Positions 49,045-57,400 of a DNA stretch of 64,000 bases are shown here, piece by piece; the first letter of the stretch is position 1, and every line of letters starts with the position of its first letter. The position numbers and the translations under genes were made by a program. The stretch is from Natrinema sp. HArc-T2 (GTDB taxonomy: Archaea > Halobacteriota > Halobacteria > Halobacteriales > Natrialbaceae). The stretch lies in NCBI RefSeq assembly GCF_041821085.1, contig NZ_JBGUAZ010000006.1, positions 124,001 to 188,000 of the forward strand, written 5' to 3'. The notes beneath the pieces were generated by a model. The model worked only from the letters and a program-made list of their open reading frames with translations, did no database searches and was not told the origin of the DNA.

Positions 49045-49824
49045 GTGAGCGACTACGACAGCGTCTCCGCCGACGTCGAGCACGAGGAGGAGATTCCGGA
49101 GGACCATCCCAGATACCAGGATTTGCTTACCCGCCACCGGATCGAGCAGGGTGTCGAGAAGGGGATCACGCACCTCCAGGGGATGCACGCTGAGGGACGA
49201 GGCAGCGCCTTTGACTACCTACTGGGCGAGGAGACAATCCCGAGCGCCGACGCCGCCGAGCAGGCGGCTGCGGCCCACCTGCTGCTGGCCGAGCACCCGG
49301 TGCTTTCGATCAACGGCAACGTGGCGGCGCTGGTCCCCGGCGAGATGGTCGCCCTCGCCGACGCCGTCGACGCCGACCTCGAGATCAACCTGTTCAATCG
49401 CACACCGGAACGGATCGACGCCATCGCCGACCACCTCCGCGAGCACGGTGCGGAGGAGGTGAAGGGACTCGAGGCCGACGCACGCATTCCGAATCTCGAT
49501 CACAAGCGGGCGAAAGTCGACGCGGACGGTATCTACGACGCGGACGTGGTGCTCGTTCCGCTCGAGGACGGCGACCGTGCCGAGGCCTTAGACGAGATGG
49601 GCAAGACCGAGATCGTAATCGACCTCAACCCACTGTCGCGCTCGCCACAGGTGGCCGACGTGCCGATCGTCGATAACATCATCCGCGCGGTACCGAACAT
49701 GACCGAGCACGCGCAGGCGTTGGCGGACGCCGACGAGTCAGAACTGGAGACGATTATCGCTGACTTCGACCGCGAGCGGGCGCTCGAGAACGCGGAAGAG
49801 CGCATCCGATTGGGCGATCTCTGA
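49045..49824 (+). CDS. 4-phosphopantoate-beta-alanine ligase (phosphopantothenate synthetase)
   Basis: This 259-residue protein condenses phosphopantoate with beta-alanine to phosphopantothenate in archaeal CoA synthesis. Features: IPEDHPRYQDLLTRHRIEQGV, LLGEETIPSADAAEQAAAAHLL, SINGNVAALVPGEMV, EINLFNRTPERIDAI, and VIDLNPLSRSPQ. A GTG start is preferred since its TATA box fits and the residues before it look random. It follows pantoate kinase, the preceding enzyme in the pathway, by 52 bp. Confidence 0.92.
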   Translation: MSDYDSVSADVEHEEEIPEDHPRYQDLLTRHRIEQGVEKGITHLQGMHAEGRGSAFDYLLGEETIPSADAAEQAAAAHLLLAEHPVLSINGNVAALVPGEMVALADAVDADLEINLFNRTPERIDAIADHLREHGAEEVKGLEADARIPNLDHKRAKVDADGIYDADVVLVPLEDGDRAEALDEMGKTEIVIDLNPLSRSPQVADVPIVDNIIRAVPNMTEHAQALADADESELETIIADFDRERALENAEERIRLGDL

Positions 49825-49845
49825 CCGGTTTCATCGAACCCGTAC

Positions 49846-50499
49846 TTAGGGTGCTCCGGGGATCGTCGGTGACACGGAATCGCGCTCACCGTCACGCTCG
49901 ATAATCTGTTGTTTCTCGACACCGTCGACGAACGGCAGTTTTGACCTAAGAGATCCCATACCCTCTTCGACTCGGTAGTACGACAGCCACAGACGTTCGC
50001 TCAGCCACCGCGCGAGCGAGTTGTCGATTTCGTAATTGATCCCCGACCCACACTCGAGTTCCTCCCCGTCGATGAGCCAGTATCGGGCCAGCGCGACGCC
50101 CGTCTCGGCATCGTAGCCGCGGGCGAAGTAGTGTCTGTACGGGTGGCGGATCCACGAGCACTCCCAGTGGGCGTAAACGTCGACTCCCGACCGGTTCTCG
50201 AGGTCGTGGAGGACGATGTGCAGCTGCTCGTCGGCGAGCAGCGACGGTCGCCACACCCACGATCCTTCGGAGGTGTTGCCGTCCACTCTGACCTTGAGCG
50301 CGGCGATCGGATTGCGCGAGAATCCCAGTCGCTCGAGGATGTCCTCGATCGCCTGCTCCGAGCAGTGGGCTGTCAGCACGTACTCGTCGGCGGTCGTGTG
50401 ACTGATCGCGTAGCCGCCGAACGTGCCTCGAAAGAGGAAGTGAAGCTGTGGCAGGAAGCTCCGACGCACGGCGTTGACGATGTCCTCTCGGTAGCTCAT
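49846..50499 (-). CDS. Conserved haloarchaeal protein of unknown function
   Basis: The protein has 217 residues, starting MSYREDIVNAVRRSFLPQLHFLFRG. It is rich in aromatics (WECSWIRHPYRHYFARGYD, LWLSYYRVEEG) and has a Cys-His pair early (AHCSEQ). No membrane segment, no known motif. It converges on the phosphopantothenate synthetase gene with a 21 bp gap. I do not recognise a function. Confidence 0.75.
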   Translation of the reverse strand: MSYREDIVNAVRRSFLPQLHFLFRGTFGGYAISHTTADEYVLTAHCSEQAIEDILERLGFSRNPIAALKVRVDGNTSEGSWVWRPSLLADEQLHIVLHDLENRSGVDVYAHWECSWIRHPYRHYFARGYDAETGVALARYWLIDGEELECGSGINYEIDNSLARWLSERLWLSYYRVEEGMGSLRSKLPFVDGVEKQQIIERDGERDSVSPTIPGAP

Positions 50500-50696
50500 T
50501 GATTGGCACGGCTATGACGACCGGTCGGAAGAGTATTCGGCTGGCAGTTCACGTCGATTTCGTGTATTCCCTCGAGACGAGCGGTATGGGCCCTGTTGTG
50601 CAGCTGCGTAAGTCGTCTTTCCGTCTCGGAATCTGACGAGCTTTCGTGTATCCGCGTGTCGACTGGCTCGAGTCAGGCCAAGTGCCTTTCAGGAAG

Positions 50697-50702
50697 TATA
50701 AA
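50697..50702 (+). promoter_or_regulatory. TATA box of tyrS
   Basis: TATAAA lies 25-30 bp before the ATG at 50727, confirming this start over an in-frame ATG at 50646. Confidence 0.7.
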
Positions 50703-50726
50703 TTCCTCCTCCGGTTCCTGCCACAC

Positions 50727-51707
50727 ATGGACACCTACGAGTTACTCACACGAAACGCCGAGGAGGTCGTCACCGACGAGGAAGTCCGCGACCTCGCCGA
50801 CGACCCGGCGGGGAAACGCGCCTACGTCGGCTACGAGCCCTCTGGCGTACTCCACCTCGGTCATCTCCTGACTGCGAACAAGCTCATCGATCTGCAGGAA
50901 GCGGGGATGGAGGTCGTCGTCCTGCTGGCGGACGTCCACGCCTACCTCAACGAGAAGGGCACGCTCGAGGAGATCCGCGACACCGCCGAGCAGATGAAAG
51001 CCCAGTTCCTCGCCTACGGGCTCGACGAGGACAAGACCGAGTTCGTCTACGGCTCGGCGTTCCAGCTCGACGACGACTACGCGCTCGATCTCCACTACCT
51101 CGAGCAGGCGACGACGATGAACCGCGCCCAGCGTGCGATGGCCGAACTGCAGGGCGACGAGACGGCCAAGGTGAGCCACCTCGTCTACCCGCTGATGCAG
51201 ACCCTGGACATCGAGTACCTCGACCTCGATCTCGCGGTCGGCGGCCTGGATCAGCGCAAGGTTCACATGCTTGCCCGCGAGAAGCTGCCCGAACTCGACT
51301 ACGAGGTTCGACCCGCGCTGCATACGCCAATCGTGGCTGACCTCACCAGCGGCGAAGGGAAGATGTCCTCGAGCGAGGGCATTACGATCTCGATGGAGGA
51401 CTCGACCGAAGAGCTCGAGGAAAAGGTCAATTCGGCGTTCTGCCCGCCGACGCGTGATCCCGAGGACGACCTCGAGAATCCCGTGCTCGAACTCTTCGAG
51501 TACCACGTCTTCCCGCGATTTGATGAAGTCGTCGTCGAGCGCCCCGAGAAGTACGGCGGCGATCTGACGTACGACGATTACGAACGGCTGGCTGCGGACC
51601 TCGAGTCGGGCGAACTTCACCCCGCCGACGCGAAGGGGACGCTCGCGACCTATCTCGACGAACTGATCGCGCCGGGTCGCGAGAAACTGCGCGAACTGCG
51701 AGCGTAG
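50727..51707 (+). CDS. tyrS: Tyrosine-tRNA ligase
   Basis: This 326-residue class I synthetase of the short archaeal/eukaryotic type has HIGH-type HLGH (43-46), and KMSSS at 212-216 (GEGKMSSSEGITISM). Residue pattern YEPSGVLHLGHLLTANKL fits TyrRS; the anticodon-binding region is short as in archaea. A leaderless transcript is likely, with the TATA box 25-30 bp upstream. Confidence 0.95.
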   Translation: MDTYELLTRNAEEVVTDEEVRDLADDPAGKRAYVGYEPSGVLHLGHLLTANKLIDLQEAGMEVVVLLADVHAYLNEKGTLEEIRDTAEQMKAQFLAYGLDEDKTEFVYGSAFQLDDDYALDLHYLEQATTMNRAQRAMAELQGDETAKVSHLVYPLMQTLDIEYLDLDLAVGGLDQRKVHMLAREKLPELDYEVRPALHTPIVADLTSGEGKMSSSEGITISMEDSTEELEEKVNSAFCPPTRDPEDDLENPVLELFEYHVFPRFDEVVVERPEKYGGDLTYDDYERLAADLESGELHPADAKGTLATYLDELIAPGREKLRELRA

Positions 51708-51811
51708 ACACGCGACGGCGGACGGCGCTGTCTCTTCTCACTGCTGTCCGCGCCGACCGACGACCGAACGAATCCAGCCGATTCAAGTACGAGCGGCCCC
51801 CTTGCGAGTCC

Positions 51812-52750
51812 ATGAACGAGACGCGACAAGCGGTCCTCGAGGCGCTCACCGACGGGCCGGTGTCGGGGCCGGAACTGGCCGACGCCCTCGACATCTCGCG
51901 AGCGGCCGTCTGGAAGCACATCGAGGCGTTACGCGACGCCGATTTCGATATCGAGAGTGGGTCGAACGGCTACGAACTCGGCGAGGTGACGGCGTACAAC
52001 GCGCTGGCAGTCGAGTTCGGACTCGAGGCCCCGCTTTCCGTCGAGTATCACGACGCCGTAGGGAGCACGAACGATCGGGCCCGCGAACTCGCCGCCGACG
52101 GCGAAGCGGACGTGGCCGTCCTCGCGGACGAACAGGTCGGCAGCCGCGGTCGCCTCGAGCGCGAGTGGACCGCACCGTCGGGTGGTGTCTGGGTAAGCGT
52201 CATCTCCCGACCTGACATCATGCCCGCACAGGCACCACTCTATACGCTCGCATCAGCGGTCGCGGCGGCGACGGCGGCTCGAGAGGCGGGCGTCGACGCA
52301 CAGATCAAGTGGCCGAACGACGTGGTCGTCCCGGTCGGCGACGAGGGCGACTACCGGAAGCTCACGGGGATTCTCACGGAGATGGAAGGCGAGATGGATC
52401 GCGTCGAGTGGATCATCGTCGGTGTCGGCGTGAACGCGAACATCGACGCCGACACGCTTCCCGAAGGTGCAACCAGCATCCGCGACGAGGCCGGCGATGT
52501 CGATCGGCGGCGCTTCGTCCAGCGGTTCTTAGAGGAGTTCGATCGCTACCGTAACGACCTCGAGGCCGTCGTTCCGGCGTGGCGTGAGCTGTCGCATACG
52601 CTCGGCCAGCGCGTCCGGGTCGATCGACCGTCTGGTGAGGTTGTCGGGGATGCAGTCGACGTGACGGAATCGGGCGCGCTCGTGATCGAGACCGACGAGG
52701 GGACGGAGACCGTCTCGGCAGGCGACTGCGAGCACCTACGACCGGTTTAA
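51812..52750 (+). CDS. birA: Bifunctional biotin-protein ligase / repressor
   Basis: The protein has 312 residues. The N-terminal HTH (about 1-60, SGPELADALDISRAAVWKHIEALRDADFDI) is followed by the catalytic core with the biotinyl-AMP loop SRGR (111-114), KWPNDVV and the SH3-like C-terminal part. It attaches biotin to carboxylase carriers and may repress biotin genes. A complete biotin ECF transporter lies 7 kb downstream (60002-62058), so BirA could regulate it. No biotin synthesis gene is in view. Confidence 0.92.
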   Translation: MNETRQAVLEALTDGPVSGPELADALDISRAAVWKHIEALRDADFDIESGSNGYELGEVTAYNALAVEFGLEAPLSVEYHDAVGSTNDRARELAADGEADVAVLADEQVGSRGRLEREWTAPSGGVWVSVISRPDIMPAQAPLYTLASAVAAATAAREAGVDAQIKWPNDVVVPVGDEGDYRKLTGILTEMEGEMDRVEWIIVGVGVNANIDADTLPEGATSIRDEAGDVDRRRFVQRFLEEFDRYRNDLEAVVPAWRELSHTLGQRVRVDRPSGEVVGDAVDVTESGALVIETDEGTETVSAGDCEHLRPV

Positions 52751-52871
52751 TCGGCATCGGACGGCCTTCCTGCCGGACTGTATACACTTGACCGCTGTCT
52801 CTCCGTTCGGTTGTCCGATCTGTATCAGCGTTTCTGCGATACGTGAGCGGGATGGCAACGAGTTATAATCG

Positions 52872-53348
52872 TCACTCGATCACGACCGGAGATCGCTCGG
52901 GTACTTCTTCGATATCGTCTCGTTCGACCTGAACCGTCAGAACGGGGACTGGTGACCGTCGGACGACCCGTTCGGTGACGCTGCCGAGCAAGAGGCGATC
53001 GATTCCACCGCGACCGTGTGTCCCCATCACCACCAGATCACATGCCGTCGTCTCGGCCTCGTCGACGATAACCTGACTCGGTGCCCCCTTGCGTACCGTC
53101 GTTTCGACCGTCACGTCCGTCGGCGCGAGTTCCTCGACGCGATCGACCGCAGCCTTCCCTTCGCCGTGTAAGGCGTTGGCGATGCCCTCGAGAGCAGTTT
53201 CGAGCTGCAGGCCGCCGTAGCTGGCCGCATTGATGACGTACAGCGTGCGGATCGTTGCGTTGTGTCTGTTTGCGAGGCCGAACGCATGCTCGAGGGCCCG
53301 TTCGACCTCTCGAGAGCCGTCTGTCGGCACGAGAATGCTATCGTACAT
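52872..53348 (-). CDS. Universal stress protein (UspA family)
   Basis: The protein has 158 residues. It has the UspA nucleotide-binding motif near the C-terminus (GTHGRGGIDRLLLGSVTERVVRRSPVPVLTV, G-2x-G-9x-G type) and the start MYDSILVPTDGSREVERAL. Such proteins bind ATP and act in stress response. A TATA-like TTAATATAG in the reverse direction (about 53375-53383) is about 28-35 bp before the start. Confidence 0.92.
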   Translation of the reverse strand: MYDSILVPTDGSREVERALEHAFGLANRHNATIRTLYVINAASYGGLQLETALEGIANALHGEGKAAVDRVEELAPTDVTVETTVRKGAPSQVIVDEAETTACDLVVMGTHGRGGIDRLLLGSVTERVVRRSPVPVLTVQVERDDIEEVPERSPVVIE

Positions 53349-53492
53349 TGTTATGCGGTAGCATACAACGAACAGCTATATTAACGTTGTTCTGACATGA
53401 ACGATGGTCAGTTCGGATGATGACTTTTTGGGCACCGACGGCCCACACGCGGGAGGGAAACGCTGATACAGCCACCAGTCCAATCGGGGGCC

Positions 53493-53960
53493 ATGAGCGA
53501 CACCCCGTGGACGGATCGGATCGTCGGCGAGCGGATGACCGTCGATCAGGCGTTTGCCGAGCGGATCCAGCAGTCGCAGTTCTCCAACCAGCAGTGGAGT
53601 CTGATCATGACCGCCACGGAGTTCGAGATCGAACATCCCGACGATCCCGAGCAAGCACAGATCGTCGCCAACACGGACAACCTTGAGGGGATCATCCCCG
53701 AACTTGAGAACATACAGTCGGGAATGGGCGCGATGGGCGGCCCGGGTGCCGATCGGGGTGGCTCGAACGCCTCGAGCGGCGGACTCCTCGATTCGATCAT
53801 GGGTGCACTCGGGGTGGGTGACAACAGTGGCGACGACCAGCGAGAACAACGGGAGGCAGCCGAACGGCTCACACAGGCCTACGCTGCGGAACTGCAGTCT
53901 CACCTCGAGTCGAAAGGACGCTGGGAGACGGTTCGACAAACCGCCGCTGACAGCCCCTAA
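53493..53960 (+). CDS. DUF5799-like haloarchaeal protein
   Basis: The protein has 155 residues: TDRIVGERMTVDQAFAERIQQSQFSNQQWSLIMTATEFEIEHPDDPEQAQIVANT, typical of the haloarchaeal DUF5799 group, with a Gly/Met-rich middle (MGAMGGPGADRGG) and a helical C-terminus. Function unknown. It has no fused domain. I recognised the pattern from related sequences; no search was run. Confidence 0.75.
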   Translation: MSDTPWTDRIVGERMTVDQAFAERIQQSQFSNQQWSLIMTATEFEIEHPDDPEQAQIVANTDNLEGIIPELENIQSGMGAMGGPGADRGGSNASSGGLLDSIMGALGVGDNSGDDQREQREAAERLTQAYAAELQSHLESKGRWETVRQTAADSP

Positions 53961-54085
53961 GCGGGAGTTAGGCGCCGACTGATCGCTGGCGAGTCCAGCG
54001 GTAGTCGTACTCAGTGGGGTTCGACGGTCGCACGGTGTCGATCCAAGCCACAGCACCTTTACGGTCGCTTCCCGACCGTAGGGGT

Positions 54086-54376
54086 ATGACAGACGAAGTT
54101 CAGACGACGACCTTCTCGATCAGTTCCGACGACGGCGAGACCGACGAAGTCACCGTACCATCCGGCCTCGTCGACCTCGTCGCCGAGGGTGACCAGACCG
54201 ACGCCGAAACGGTCGGCGACCTCGTACTCCTCTCGTTTGCCAGCCGCGCCCACCACATCGTCCACCACGGTCAGGAGGCAGACGAGGACCTCGAGGCACA
54301 GGAGGCCGAAGTGATGGATCTGTTCGAAGAACGCTTCGGCGTTACGTTCGGCGAAGCGACCGGCCACCAGCACTGA
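54086..54376 (+). CDS. Small haloarchaeal acidic protein (DUF7545-like)
   Basis: The protein has 96 residues from the ATG at 54086, acidic, with TDEVTVPSGLVDLVAEGDQTDAETVGDLVLLSFASRAHHIVHHGQEADE. The His-rich turn HHIVHHG and acidic C-terminus are notable. Function unknown; family assignment is by memory of similar sequences. Confidence 0.65.
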   Translation: MTDEVQTTTFSISSDDGETDEVTVPSGLVDLVAEGDQTDAETVGDLVLLSFASRAHHIVHHGQEADEDLEAQEAEVMDLFEERFGVTFGEATGHQH

Positions 54377-54492
54377 TCGGCTCCAAAGTGATCGCGTGCT
54401 GGCGCTGACTAGCCAGCACCGTTCGTATCGTTTCCGCTGCCAGGCACCCCGTCAGCGGCGGCACCGGTCGTGCTACCGTCGGCTGTCCCAGT

Positions 54493-57400
54493 TCATTGCC
54501 CAGCAGTCGTGTCACCTGCCCCACCGTCGTTGGACTCGGCTGTGCCGCCATCGGCCGGCGCGGTTGGCCCCGTCCCTGGCTGTGGCTCCGCGGGTGGTTG
54601 CGGTGGTTCTGGCGACTCAGGTGGTTGGGGCGCTTCGGGCGGCTGGGGCGGCTCCGGTTCGGTCGGCGGTTGGGGAGGCGTCTCGGGTCCGCCATCTGGC
54701 CCCGTCTCACCGTTTCCGTCCGTACCCCCGCCATCTGCCGGAACTGCCTCGATCGTCACCGATGCCTGGTCGTCGTCGGTCGCGATCGTATGCGTCGACG
54801 TTCCTGGCGGCAACTGAGACGTAAACGAGATCGTCGTCGTCTCCCCAGCCGCAAGCGTCACGGACGACTCATCGACGACCTGTTCGTCGACCGCGTAGGC
54901 CACCGTCTGCGTTCCCTCTCGGTCACCGACGTTCTCGAGCGTCGCCGTCACCGTCACCTCGTCGCCGGGCTGACCGGTATCAGGCGCTGTCAAGTCGCTG
55001 ATAGCGAACGTCGCCGGCTGCTCGACGGTTACCGTCGTCTCCGCCGTCTCGTTTTCGGTCGACACGGTAAGCGGATACTCTCCGGGCTCGAGATTCGCCG
55101 TGTCGTAATTCAGCGTCACTGTCGTCGTCTCGCCCGACTCGAGCGTCACTGCTGTCGACTCGCCGGGCGTGTCGTCGACGGCGATTTCGACGTCCTGTGT
55201 CCCCGCGCGATCACCGACGTTCTCGAGGGTGGCTTCGACTGCGAGCGGTTCACCCGGTATGACCGGGCTGTTGGTCTCGTCGATCGAGACGCCGAAGGTT
55301 GCAGGCTCGTCCGGCTCCTCGACGGTGATCGTCGTTTCAGCTGTCTCGTTTTCGGTGGCCACCGACAGCGGGTACTCACCGGGCTCGAGGTCGGCGGTGC
55401 CCACAGTGAACGAGACGGTCTGGTTCTCGCCGGGTTCGAGCGTTCTTTCTGTCTCGTTGACAGTAGTATTATCAATTGCGAGCGAGACGTTCTGGGTTCC
55501 GTCTTCGCCGCCGACGTTCTCGATTTCAGTGTCGACCTCGAGCGGCACACCCTGCTCGACCGGGCTATTCGTTTCCAGGCTCGAGACGTTGAAGAACGCG
55601 GGTTCGGACGGCTCGATATCGCTGGCGGGCGGCGTCGCGGCGGTGATCGGCTCCTCGTACCCGAACAGCGAGAAATCGGCCTCCCAGACGAGTCGTTCGT
55701 CGCCGCTCTCGGGCGTCCATTCGACGGTGAACGTATGCTGGCCCGGCTCGAACCCTGACGGCGGTTCGTCGGTCGTGGTGCCCTCGACAAACCGGCTGTA
55801 TGCTCCCATCGATGCGTCGTTCGGGTTCTCGTAGCTGAACGTTACGTCGATGCTGTCTTCGGTTGCTGTCGTCTCTTCGACCGCGATCGACGGCAACTCG
55901 GGTCGGGCCTCCTCATCGCACCGCTCTAACGGATTCGGATAGTCGATGCTACCGATCTCGGCCGGCTCGGGCGAGCTGATCCCGGAGATGTACGTCCCGA
56001 AGGTTCCGTAATCCGGTACTTCGACGAGCACCCGATCGCCTTCCATCGTGACTCGACGTTCGTTGCCGATTTCGAAGACGATCGTCCCGTTGTATGGTGC
56101 CGGAATCTCGTCGCCAGCAGTGACGATATCTTCCACAATGGTGTCCCCGACTCCGCCGCTGGTGTAGAACCACGTGCTTGCGGCGACCCGGTCGCCCTCC
56201 GCGAGCGATGCGGTGACGACCGCACGCTGACAGCTCGTGAATTCCACGTCGAATCCCGGCGGCGGGCCGTCGACCGTGTACTCGACGCTCGCCGTCTCGA
56301 TGGGCGTCCCGTCGTCGGCTGTGACGACCGCGACCCCGAGCGTCGCGTTTTCCTCAAGTGGCGGCTCGAGCGTGAACTCCTCGGGACCGATCGTCTCGTT
56401 CGCACCGAAGGACTCGCTCGCTGCGAGCTGGGTCCCGTTCTCGTCGGTGATCGTGATCGCATACTCGACGGACGCGTTCGCCTGCGTGACGGTCAGCGTC
56501 GAGCCGTCACCGACCTGATCGGCCACCGTGAGATTCGCCGTCGGCTCACCGGGTGTCGGCTCTTCGACTGCGTACTCGATGGAGTCGTTCGCCAGCACCG
56601 CGTCGTCGGCCGCGGCGCGTACGGAGACATTGACGGTGGTGTTCTCCTCGAGTGGCGGTTCGAGCGTGAGAGTCTCGTCCGCGACCGTCGTGTTCGCCTC
56701 GATCGTCTCGCTGTCGACGCGTTCGCCGTCGTATTCGGCTGAGAGAAGGTACGGAACGGACGCACTCGCCCCGTCGATGGTCAGCGTTTCGCCGTCGCCG
56801 GTCTGGTTGTCAACCGACAGCGATGCGTCGGGGCTCTCGTCGGGAGTGTCGTTTTCGACTGTGTACTCGATCGTCTCGTTTGTGAGCGACGCGCCGTCGT
56901 CCGTCGCGATGACTGCGACCTCGAGGGTGGCGTTGGTCTCGAGGGGCGGTTCTAACTCGAGGGTCTCGTTCGTGATCGGGTTGTCGGCAGCGAACGTGTC
57001 GCTTTCGGCGCGCAACTCGCCGTCTTCGTCGGTGACGCTGATCGCGTACTCGACGGAGGCGTTTGCCTCGTCGATGGTGAGCGTCGAGCCGTTGCCCGCC
57101 TGATCGGCCACGGACAGTGTCGCGGTCCGTTCGCCGTCAGGCTCGTCTGTGACGGTGTACTCGACAGTCTCGGTCGCGAGCGTCGTCCCGTCCTCCCCGA
57201 CGACGGAGACGTTGACGGTGGTGTTCTCTGCGAGCGGCGGTTCTAACGCAAGCGAGAGATTCGTTGCTTCCTCACCGGCTGCAAACGTGTCACTCGTGGC
57301 TGTTTCGCCGTCATACGACGCCGTGACGGTATAGGGGACGGACGCGTTGGCTTCGTCGACAGTGAGCGTCTCGCCGCTGCCGTCCTGATCCGAGACTGAC

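Noticed and set aside
54496..55758. Long plus-strand frame opposite the giant protein
   Set aside because: It is the antisense of the low-complexity repeat gene, Arg-rich and without motifs.
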